The translations under genes and the position numbers were made by a program. From Oxalobacter paraformigenes (GTDB taxonomy: Bacteria; Pseudomonadota; Gammaproteobacteria; Burkholderiales; Burkholderiaceae_D), in contig NZ_KI392031.1 in the NCBI RefSeq assembly GCF_000158475.2, positions 1 to 64,000 on the forward strand: 64,000 nucleotides of DNA, given 5' to 3'. Under the pieces are notes generated by a model. It ran no database searches. It was not told the DNA's origin and saw only the letters and a program-made list of their open reading frames with translations. This document shows, one piece after another, positions 56,896 through 64,000 of this stretch (its first letter is position 1; the number at the start of each line of letters is the position of its first letter).

Positions 56896-59800
56896 ATGGA
56901 TCGGTTATTTGAAAAACGATTCGTGTCGAATTCGGCAGACGGTATTGCAACCGTCGTTTCAGATCGGGAAATGACATTGCTTAATGCCAATGAGTCGTTT
57001 TGCGCGCTTGCCGGCATAGCGGCCGAAAAAGGGCAGACCGGGCACAGCCTGTCGGATTTGTTGAAGCCGGAGGCGGGAAAAGCGCTTCGGGAAGCCTTTT
57101 CCCTGAATTTGCCCTGGTTTACGTGTAAAGAGGTGGCGTTTGAAAAAACGGCCACAGACGCCCCTGTTTTCCGGGTGACCGGAATTCGCATTGAAGGATG
57201 CGCCTGTGAAAAAACTTGGCCTGTTTATCATCTCGTTTTTTCGGATGATTCCGCTATCCACAAATTGAGACGGACTGTCGATTTCGAAAAAAGGAAACAG
57301 GACATCATTTCCAGCCTTTCGGAAGATATCACTTTCGAATATGACTATCTTTCGGACACGATTGTTTTTGCGGACAAATACCGGTCGGTTTTCGGTTCCG
57401 ATCCTGCCATGCGGTTTTTCCGGAAACGTTTGCTCGATAATGATTGGATCGATAACCTGACGGAAACGTTCCGTGAACAGTTTTGCGAAATGCGGCCTTC
57501 GTCGGAAGAACCGGCCGACGCAAGGATCAACACGAAAAACGGTGAGTACAGATGGTTTTCTTTTTTCTGTACAAGGCTGGAAGACGAGAATGGCAAACCG
57601 GTCAAGGCAGTCGGTCTCATACGGGATATCGACAGCCAGAAGAAAGAACGCTTGCGTCTGCTGGACAAATCGCGTCTGGACCCCATGACAGGCTTGCTGA
57701 ACAAAATCGCAGCGGAAGAGATGATCCGTTCGGCAATGGCGGCGGCGACTCCGGATAACATGGGTGTCTTGCTGATGATCGACATCGATTCTTTCAAGAA
57801 CGTCAACGATACCTGGGGGCATCTTGCCGGTGATGAAGTCATCTTGCAAATTGTGCAGCAGTTGCGTCGGACTTTCCGTGAACACGATATCATCGGAAGA
57901 GTCGGCGGGGATGAATTTCACGTTTTCATGCGGGATGTCAAGGACGCGGCATTTGTTGACGAAAAAGCGCGGGGGCTCTGTCTGGCAGTCCAGAACCTTT
58001 TCTCTGGCGAGAATGACGGACGTGTCGTTACAATCAGTATCGGGATCGCGATCACCGGGGAGAATAAAACCTATAACGAAATTTACAGGCAGGCAGATAT
58101 TGCGCTGTACCGCGCCAAGGCCAGCGGAAAAAACCGTTTCGTTTTTTATGGACAGGAATTATTGCAGGAGGTTTCCAGACCGTACAATGTCGTTTCTCCC
58201 CTCAAGGTCAATTCGGCGCGCGACAGGATACTGGTCGATATTATCGATATCCTTTTTAGCGTGCCCGATCTGCGCAAAGGGATAGACAAGGTAATGGAGT
58301 TTATCGGGAACGCCTTGCAGGTGGGCCGCATTTCCATCTTCGAGAAGTCGCTTGATCTGAAGAAAATCAGCATGACCCATGAATGGGCCTTGCGACCGGA
58401 ATGGCGCAGCGGGGAACGGTACAGGGATTGCGATGTTGAAGCACTGAACATGCCGAAGTCTTGCGATGCCAACGGTATTTATTATTGCAGCGACATGAGC
58501 CAGTTGCGGGAAGCGGAAAAATCCTTTCTCAAGGGGGCACCGGTTTTTTCCTATCTTCAGTGCGATATTGTTCAGGACGGGCAAACGGTGGGGTACATCG
58601 GTTTTGAAGAACGCAGCCGGAAGCGGATATGGACCCGGCAGGAAATTGACGCCCTGATCCTGATGTCCAAACTGATCGGAGAAAGTATCCGGCAGCATCA
58701 GTCTGTCAGCCTTCTGCGCCACAGTTACAACACGACAAGAAGCATTCTGGATGGCCTGAATGGTGCCTACATTTATGTCATTGATGAGAACAGGAATCTT
58801 CTGTACCTCAATGAGGGAGCGGCAAAGGAGTATCCTCAGATCAGGGCGGGGATGAGATGTTATGTCGCCTTGAAAAACCGGGAGACCCCCTGTGAAACCT
58901 GTCCGGAAGCCATCGTTCGCGAGAAAGGCTGTTTCAGTTCGGTATTGCACGATACGCCATTTGGCAAGTCCATGAATGTTTCCGTTTCCCGGGCTCTCTG
59001 GGAAAACCGGGAATGGGTGTATATCGCCCTGTTTTCCGAACATCTGCCAACTGTCGAGGAGCGTAAACAGCAACAGAAACGGGCGACCTACATCGCCGCG
59101 CTCTGCAATACTTGCGACCACATTGCCGACATTGATACTCAAACAGGACAGTGCGAAATACTGGCATTTGCCGAAAACAGGCGCAGTTACGATTTGCCGG
59201 AATCGTGCGATTATCCCTCCTTTTTCGAGTTCGTCTCCAGATCGTACGTCAAGGAAGAATTCCGGGAGCCGCTTCTGAAAAAGTTCAGCCTGCAAAATAT
59301 GCTGGAGGCTTTTTCAAAAGGCATGCCCAGCATCGCCATGGAATATGAACTGTTGAATAACACGGATGAAACTCCTGTCTGGAAAGAGCGGACGGCTTTT
59401 CCTTACCAGCTGAATGACGGTTCGCTTCACATTCTCTTCCACATCCGGGACATTACTGAAAAGAAGCAGGAAGAATGGCGGAGAAAACAGGATGAAAACA
59501 GTTTCATTGCCGCTCTTCAAAGCAATTATGCGGAAATCTACCATATCGATCTGGAAAGTGACCGGATTTCTCCCTTGTACTATAACAAGGATCAGATTCC
59601 CATTCCGTCAGGATCCATGAGTTTCACCGAATTTGTGCGCAAGCGGGCAGCTGACAGGGTGCATCCCGATGATATGCAGGCGGTTCGGGAGTTTTACAGT
59701 CTGGAGAATTTACGAAAGAAAACAGCTCTTTTCGATGTGCCAGAACTGGAATACCGGAAAAGACAGACGATAGAGGGGGAATACCGGTGGGTGGTCGCTA

Positions 59801-62784
59801 CCGTTCGTCCGGTACAGGACAAAAACGGGAAGGCCGTCCTTTTCCTGAGAGACGTGACCCGTTTGAAGACAATGGAACAGACGGTGCGTGGACTCGAGAG
59901 GCGATATAACGCCGTATTCCGCCAGACTGTCGATATATTTACCGAAATCAGTCTTGAAACGGAAACGTATTCAAGAACGTTTTTTCAGGCCGGGAAAACG
60001 GATTCTTTTACGCATGGACAGTACCCGCGTGATTTCAGCCATTTTCTTGAGCTGGTCCATCCGGACGATCGGGAAAAGGTGAATGCCTGTCGCAATATGC
60101 AGGCCCTTTGCGAGGCTTACGGTAATGAAGAAAAAACCAATTTCTGCCTGTACCGGATTCTTTCGAATGGCGAATATATCTGGATTTCCAGCAGAGTGTT
60201 TTTTCTCTGTGAAGACAATACCGTCTCCGCCTTTATTCTGGCCAGAGACGTTACTGTGCAAAAGCGGATTGAAGAAGAGCGCCATATTGAATCCCAACGG
60301 TTCAACATGGCCATCAGAAATACTTATAGCGAAATTTACGAAACCGATCTGGAGCGCAACCTCACCCGGCTGATTTATCAGAACAGTGATGTGTTGGTGC
60401 CTCCTGGCGAGAATGAAAAACTGGAGGATTTTGCCGAAAGATGCATTCATCCTGAAGACAGACTCTATTTCACCGCGCAGATCATGGACAAAAACCTGTC
60501 GGAACGCTTCGCAAGGGGAGAAACCGAAATACATGGGGAATACCGGCGTCTCGGAAGCGACAAACAATGGCATTTTGTTTCGGCCATCATTGTCCCTCTT
60601 TTCGGAAGCTATGAAAAGAGGCCGCAGAAGGGGTTGTGTTTCATACGCGATATTTCTGAAAAGAAAAAGCTGGAAAAGCAGCGACGGATTGCGGAACAAT
60701 ACGATCAGGCGCTTCGTCAGATATATAATGAACTTTACGAGGTCAATGTGACAACGGATTCCTACCGGATCGTTTATCACGTCGACAACAAGTACAAGAC
60801 GCCCGCGAGTGCTGGCAGGTTGAGTGACTGTATTGTGGAAGTCTCCGAAAACATGATTCATCCTGAAGACGCGCCGCGTTTTCTGGCGTTTTTCGATCTT
60901 GACCTTGTGCGGAAAAGTTTCCGGGACGGGCAGGAATACCGTATCGCCGAATTCAGAAAATTGTGGCTTGACGGTACGTATCACTGGGCCTCATTGACCG
61001 TTTTCCCTCTTCCGGCCGATGAAAGCGGCGACGAGATGTATCTCGTTTTCATTATGGATATCGACGACAAGAAACGGGCAGAGGAAGTTGCATTGCAAAA
61101 AGAGTTTCTTGAAAAACAGCGTACTGCCGACGAGCGTTACAAAACCATTATTGAACAGACAGATACGCTGGTTTTCGAATGGATCATGGAAACGGGTTCA
61201 CGTTATCTTTCTCCCGAAATACCTCTCCGGTTTGCCGGACGTTACGATGAACGGGATCTGTTGCACATCTGGCGAGACGATGGAGTCATTCACGCAGACG
61301 ACTTGTCCATGCTGGATGAACTTAAAGCCGCCATTCATGAGCGCAGTCATGTGGAAATGGTGGCGCGTTTTAAAAAACGGGACGGCCATTACGCATGGCA
61401 TCGCATCACGCTTTCGTGCCTGTATGATCGGGAAGGCAAGCCAAGACGTTACATCGGCACAATCAACGATATCGATAATGAAACCCGTTCCGTTAAGGCG
61501 CTGAAGTACCGTGCTGAATTCGATGTGCTGACCGGCATTTACAATATGCAGACGTTTTACGACCGGGCATCGCAGATGATGGAGTCGGCGCCCGGGCAGC
61601 AATTTTATATTGTCCGGCTCGATATCGACCGTTTCAAGGTCATTAACGATCTTTACGGCCTTGAAGAAGGGGACTGCCTTTTGAAAACAATTGCAGCCAT
61701 GTTGTCGGAAAAACTGAAAGAACGGGCGGTTTATGGCAGGATCAGCGGCGATATATTTTGTGCCTGTGTCGATTGCAGCAGGGAACAGGTTATTGAATTC
61801 GTGCAGGAAATCGCTGCGGCACTGGCCGAGTATCCTCTGGCCAGCAAGGTCATTCCCTCCTTTGGCATCTGCCGGGTCGATAATGTCCGGACGCCGATCA
61901 ATGTCCTGTGTGACTGGGCGAATCTGGCGCTGAAAACGGTCAAGGGGAGTTTTTATCCTTTTTACGCTTTTTACGATGAAACGTTAAGGGATCAGATTCT
62001 CTCGGAAAAGAAAATCGAAAACGAAATGGATGCCGCACTGGAGAACAGGGAATTTGTGCTTTATTTCCAGCCGAAAGTTGATATCGCCACTTCACGCATT
62101 GTGGGAGCCGAAGGGCTGGTGCGTTGGCAGCACCCGTCTGAAGGCACGATTCCGCCGGATCAATTCATTCCATTGTTCGAGAGAAACGGATTCATCATTC
62201 AACTGGACGAGTTTGTTTGGGAACAGGCATGTGTTTGCCTGCGCAAATGGATTGATCAGGGGCGTGAGCCGGTACCAATCTCCGTCAATGTTTCGCGCAT
62301 GCATATTCACGACGAGGGGCTGTCGGCCAAACTGGCCAGCCTGATCGGCAAATACAACTTGTCTCCGAAATGGCTGGAACTGGAGCTGACGGAAAGCATT
62401 TTCTTTGAAAATGCCGATTTGCTTGTAAGAACTGTCCAAAATCTTCAGAAAGAGGGGTTCCGTTTTTCACTGGATGACTTCGGCGCAGGGTATTCGTCGC
62501 TGAATATGCTGAAAAGCCTTCCGGTCGAAACGATCAAGCTCGATCGCGGTTTTTTTAATGAAGTCATTGTGACTTCGCGGGGGAAAACGGTAGTGGCACA
62601 TACCATATCGCTGGCGAAAGCGCTGAATATCGACGTGATTGCCGAAGGCGTTGAAAACCGGGAGCAGACGGAGTTTCTTCTTGGAGCGGGTTGTTCGCTG
62701 GCACAGGGGTATTATTATTCACCACCGGTTTCTGCAACGGAGTTCGAGATAATGGCCTTTGAGAAAAAATATCTCCGTCCCTGA
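56896..62784 (+). CDS. Giant multi-PAS GGDEF / degenerate GGDEF / EAL protein
   Basis: A soluble cyclic-di-GMP signalling protein of 1962 residues with no membrane segment. Approximate order: PAS (13-105), PAS (120-255), GGDEF (260-430), GAF (445-600), PAS (613-715, with a CETC pair), six PAS ending near 853, 988, 1118, 1253, 1390 and 1525 (each closed by a DIT/DVT-type PAC end), a second GGDEF (1540-1690) and EAL (1703-1950). The first GGDEF has an intact RVGGDEF (about 335-341), so it is likely a working cyclase. The second reads SGDIF and is probably inactive or regulatory. EAL residues are kept (EGL in VGAEGLVRW, NVS, ELTES, DDFGAGYSSL, IKLDRGF, AEGVEN), so phosphodiesterase activity is likely. 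AAGG precedes the ATG at 56896. Confidence 0.92.
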   Translation: MDRLFEKRFVSNSADGIATVVSDREMTLLNANESFCALAGIAAEKGQTGHSLSDLLKPEAGKALREAFSLNLPWFTCKEVAFEKTATDAPVFRVTGIRIEGCACEKTWPVYHLVFSDDSAIHKLRRTVDFEKRKQDIISSLSEDITFEYDYLSDTIVFADKYRSVFGSDPAMRFFRKRLLDNDWIDNLTETFREQFCEMRPSSEEPADARINTKNGEYRWFSFFCTRLEDENGKPVKAVGLIRDIDSQKKERLRLLDKSRLDPMTGLLNKIAAEEMIRSAMAAATPDNMGVLLMIDIDSFKNVNDTWGHLAGDEVILQIVQQLRRTFREHDIIGRVGGDEFHVFMRDVKDAAFVDEKARGLCLAVQNLFSGENDGRVVTISIGIAITGENKTYNEIYRQADIALYRAKASGKNRFVFYGQELLQEVSRPYNVVSPLKVNSARDRILVDIIDILFSVPDLRKGIDKVMEFIGNALQVGRISIFEKSLDLKKISMTHEWALRPEWRSGERYRDCDVEALNMPKSCDANGIYYCSDMSQLREAEKSFLKGAPVFSYLQCDIVQDGQTVGYIGFEERSRKRIWTRQEIDALILMSKLIGESIRQHQSVSLLRHSYNTTRSILDGLNGAYIYVIDENRNLLYLNEGAAKEYPQIRAGMRCYVALKNRETPCETCPEAIVREKGCFSSVLHDTPFGKSMNVSVSRALWENREWVYIALFSEHLPTVEERKQQQKRATYIAALCNTCDHIADIDTQTGQCEILAFAENRRSYDLPESCDYPSFFEFVSRSYVKEEFREPLLKKFSLQNMLEAFSKGMPSIAMEYELLNNTDETPVWKERTAFPYQLNDGSLHILFHIRDITEKKQEEWRRKQDENSFIAALQSNYAEIYHIDLESDRISPLYYNKDQIPIPSGSMSFTEFVRKRAADRVHPDDMQAVREFYSLENLRKKTALFDVPELEYRKRQTIEGEYRWVVATVRPVQDKNGKAVLFLRDVTRLKTMEQTVRGLERRYNAVFRQTVDIFTEISLETETYSRTFFQAGKTDSFTHGQYPRDFSHFLELVHPDDREKVNACRNMQALCEAYGNEEKTNFCLYRILSNGEYIWISSRVFFLCEDNTVSAFILARDVTVQKRIEEERHIESQRFNMAIRNTYSEIYETDLERNLTRLIYQNSDVLVPPGENEKLEDFAERCIHPEDRLYFTAQIMDKNLSERFARGETEIHGEYRRLGSDKQWHFVSAIIVPLFGSYEKRPQKGLCFIRDISEKKKLEKQRRIAEQYDQALRQIYNELYEVNVTTDSYRIVYHVDNKYKTPASAGRLSDCIVEVSENMIHPEDAPRFLAFFDLDLVRKSFRDGQEYRIAEFRKLWLDGTYHWASLTVFPLPADESGDEMYLVFIMDIDDKKRAEEVALQKEFLEKQRTADERYKTIIEQTDTLVFEWIMETGSRYLSPEIPLRFAGRYDERDLLHIWRDDGVIHADDLSMLDELKAAIHERSHVEMVARFKKRDGHYAWHRITLSCLYDREGKPRRYIGTINDIDNETRSVKALKYRAEFDVLTGIYNMQTFYDRASQMMESAPGQQFYIVRLDIDRFKVINDLYGLEEGDCLLKTIAAMLSEKLKERAVYGRISGDIFCACVDCSREQVIEFVQEIAAALAEYPLASKVIPSFGICRVDNVRTPINVLCDWANLALKTVKGSFYPFYAFYDETLRDQILSEKKIENEMDAALENREFVLYFQPKVDIATSRIVGAEGLVRWQHPSEGTIPPDQFIPLFERNGFIIQLDEFVWEQACVCLRKWIDQGREPVPISVNVSRMHIHDEGLSAKLASLIGKYNLSPKWLELELTESIFFENADLLVRTVQNLQKEGFRFSLDDFGAGYSSLNMLKSLPVETIKLDRGFFNEVIVTSRGKTVVAHTISLAKALNIDVIAEGVENREQTEFLLGAGCSLAQGYYYSPPVSATEFEIMAFEKKYLRP

Positions 62785-62850
62785 TGCAATAGCGTTTCCC
62801 TTGCGAAAATACCTGGTGACCCGATACAGGAAGCCCGCCTCCTTGAGGGA

Positions 62851-63030
62851 TCAGGCTGATTTGGCGGTTTCAAGGGGTGCGGATAACGGAAGATTGACTG
62901 AACAATCGACAGGACAGGCGATCAGAGTAGTGCCTTCGTAACGGAAGGCTTCGTTCAGCAAGGAAACGGGATCGTCCGCTTTTCCGGCCAGTTTGCCGCG
63001 GGCGCCAAAGCTTTCGACGGATTTTTTCGA
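62851..63030 (-). pseudogene. Remnant of an acetolactate synthase (AlsS) C-terminus
   Basis: On the minus strand a run of about 60 codons ends at a TGA (62851-62853). It includes SVESFGARGKLAGKADDPV, LLNEAFRYEGTTLIACPVD and SVNLPLSAPLETAKSA. The pattern ESFGA-x-G ... LLxEAFxxEG ... PVDxSxNxxL is that of the end of catabolic acetolactate synthases. Upstream sequence (63030-63300) does not continue the family in any frame, so only a tail remains. The match was made by eye; no search was possible. Confidence 0.5.
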
Positions 63031-63304
63031 GGAATCGGCCGCATGCGCACGAATGGCGCCGTATCCGGCGGAAACGGGGGATAGTGGGCCAGTTTATCCC
63101 ATCAGGCGCTATTTCAACCTGCTTCGGATGGGCCGCGGCAGTCTTTTGTACAGACAGGAAGCGGGTCGGCTTCAGCCTGTGCTGTTTGAAAAGACTGCAC
63201 CGGGTGTTTGGGAAAATACCGTCATACGCCTGCAAGATAGCATTTTGCCGCGTATCAGAGGAAGGGGAAAAAGAAAACGTCTTGTGCGCTGGCACAATGA
63301 AGGC

Positions 63305-63336
63305 AAAAAAAATCCACTGAAAAATCAGTGGATTTT
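63305..63336 (-). terminator. Terminator of tRNA-Lys
   Basis: On the minus strand AAAATCCACTGA-TTTT-TCAGTGGATTTT is a 12-bp perfect stem followed by a T-run (T8 including the stem end), 9 bp after the tRNA CCA. Confidence 0.92.
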
Positions 63337-63344
63337 CATGATTC

Positions 63345-63420
63345 TGGTAGGCCGTGGGCGGCTCGAACGCCCGACCAACGGATTAAAAGTCCGCTGCTCT
63401 ACCAACTGAGCTAACGACCC
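63345..63420 (-). tRNA. tRNA-Lys (anticodon TTT)
   Basis: On the minus strand: acceptor GGGTCGT/ACGGCCT with two G-T wobbles, D arm AGCTCAGTTGGTAGAGC, anticodon stem GCGGA/TCCGT with loop CTTTTAA, T arm GGGCG-TTCGAGC-CGCCC, discriminator A and encoded CCA. Confidence 0.95.
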
Positions 63421-63431
63421 GAAAGACCTGC

Positions 63432-63461
63432 ATTATAGAGATCGATAGATGAAAGTGTCAA
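63432..63461 (-). promoter_or_regulatory. Consensus promoter of tRNA-Lys
   Basis: On the minus strand a perfect TTGACA (63461-63456) and a perfect TATAAT (63437-63432), 18 bp apart. The start would be only a few bases before the tRNA at about 63424. Confidence 0.92.
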
Positions 63462-63506
63462 GAACTTGATAGAATATCGTCCTCATTTTTGAACATTTCT
63501 TATCTC

Positions 63507-64000
63507 ATGATTGTATTGGGCATTGAATCGTCCTGCGATGAAACGGGAATCGCGATATACGATACGGAAAAAGGCCTTCTTTCGCATGCGCTTTATTCAC
63601 AAGTCGCCTTGCATGCCGAGTATGGCGGCGTCGTTCCGGAACTGGCGTCACGCGACCATATCCGTCGTATTGTCCCGCTTCTTGAACAGGCGTTTGAAAA
63701 GGCGTCGCTTGTTCCGGCCGACATCGACGCCATCGCCTATACACAGGGGCCGGGACTGGCAGGCGCACTCTTGGTAGGCAGTTCGGTCGCGTCCGGTCTC
63801 GGGCTGGCATTGGGAAAACCGCTCATCGGCGTCCACCATCTTGAAGGCCATCTTCTTTCGCCGCTGCTGGCGAAAAATCCTCCTGTTTTTCCTTTTGTCG
63901 CCTTGCTGGTTTCCGGCGGACATACCCAGCTGATGAAGGTTGCCGGTGTCGGGTGTTATGAATTGCTGGGTGAAACGCTGGACGATGCCGCAGGCGAAGC
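63507..64000 (+). CDS. tsaD: tRNA threonylcarbamoyladenosine transferase TsaD, N-terminal part
   Basis: The first 164 codons of TsaD (Kae1/YgjD), which transfers the threonylcarbamoyl group to A37; the gene runs off the window. [61 protein letters not shown] and the metal-binding HLEGH in [14 protein letters not shown] are all present, as is [10 protein letters not shown] of the ASKHA fold. The ATG at 63507 begins the family N-terminus. It is divergent from tRNA-Lys. Its partner tsaE lies at 30.6 kb. Confidence 0.97.
   Translation, partial: MIVLGIESSCDETGIAIYDTEKGLLSHALYSQVALHAEYGGVVPELASRDHIRRIVPLLEQAFEKASLVPADIDAIAYTQGPGLAGALLVGSSVASGLGLALGKPLIGVHHLEGHLLSPLLAKNPPVFPFVALLVSGGHTQLMKVAGVGCYELLGETLDDAAGE

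Noticed and set aside
62870-63295. 141-codon open frame on the minus strand before tRNA-Lys
   Set aside because: It is in a different frame from the acetolactate-synthase remnant, is Arg-rich, and shows no domain.

Overview
The window reads as chromosome of an Oxalobacter (Oxalobacteraceae, Betaproteobacteria). The two diagnostic genes are oxc (oxalyl-CoA decarboxylase, 15810-17519) and oxlT (oxalate:formate antiporter, 27294-28556), which together drive the oxalate-dependent proton-motive cycle of O. formigenes. Both proteins are very close to the O. formigenes sequences as I remember them but differ at many scattered positions, so a sister species or divergent strain is likely (inference from memory, not from an alignment). 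The third core gene, frc (formyl-CoA transferase), is not here.

Layout. 1-14.5 kb is housekeeping: panE (partial), fhs, ffh, a SWIB-domain protein, proS, rppH, a CNP1-like exported protein, proB, the rplU-rpmA-obgE operon, murJ and uup, ending with tRNA-Arg(CCT). 14.7-19.4 kb is the oxc locus: about 0.9 kb without genes, a striking operator-like array, oxc with a UUCG-capped terminator, then a spermidine-synthase-like gene and a beta-carbonic anhydrase. 19.9-26.6 kb holds panB, a DUF486 membrane protein and a tightly packed minus-strand run (AI-2E transporter, hda, HAD phosphatase, pcnB, folK), with purM divergent. 26.6-28.6 kb is oxlT behind an AT-rich, palindrome-dense leader. 29-43.9 kb returns to housekeeping: tRNA-Arg(CCG), amiC, tsaE, an MGMT-like protein lacking its catalytic Cys, xerD, a nuclease/phosphatase-fold protein, plsY, an orphan LuxR-type response regulator, glnS, an M48 lipoprotein protease, gst, an aldo/keto reductase, pyrD, aat, a TIR-like protein and a Nudix hydrolase.

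44.1-46.7 kb is accessory. tRNA-fMet is followed by about 2.5 kb of AT-rich DNA carrying two HEPN-type genes, one broken by an in-frame TAG. The last 9 bases of the tRNA are repeated at the far end, next to a second terminator, which suggests a small tRNA-targeted insertion. 46.9-62.8 kb is signalling and sensing: putP, a PAS hybrid histidine kinase with two receiver domains, a double-GntR regulator, a radical SAM protein, an AAA+ ATPase, an epimerase, and a protein of about 1960 residues with roughly nine PAS domains plus GGDEF, degenerate GGDEF and EAL. The window closes with an acetolactate-synthase remnant, tRNA-Lys and the start of tsaD.

How it fits together: OxlT brings in oxalate and exports formate; Oxc decarboxylates oxalyl-CoA, consuming a proton and releasing CO2. 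The nearby carbonic anhydrase could hydrate that CO2, and Fhs can assimilate formate into one-carbon folates. oxc and oxlT are separate transcription units, each with a strong terminator and an unusual upstream palindrome region; these regions are the most distinctive regulatory sequence here.
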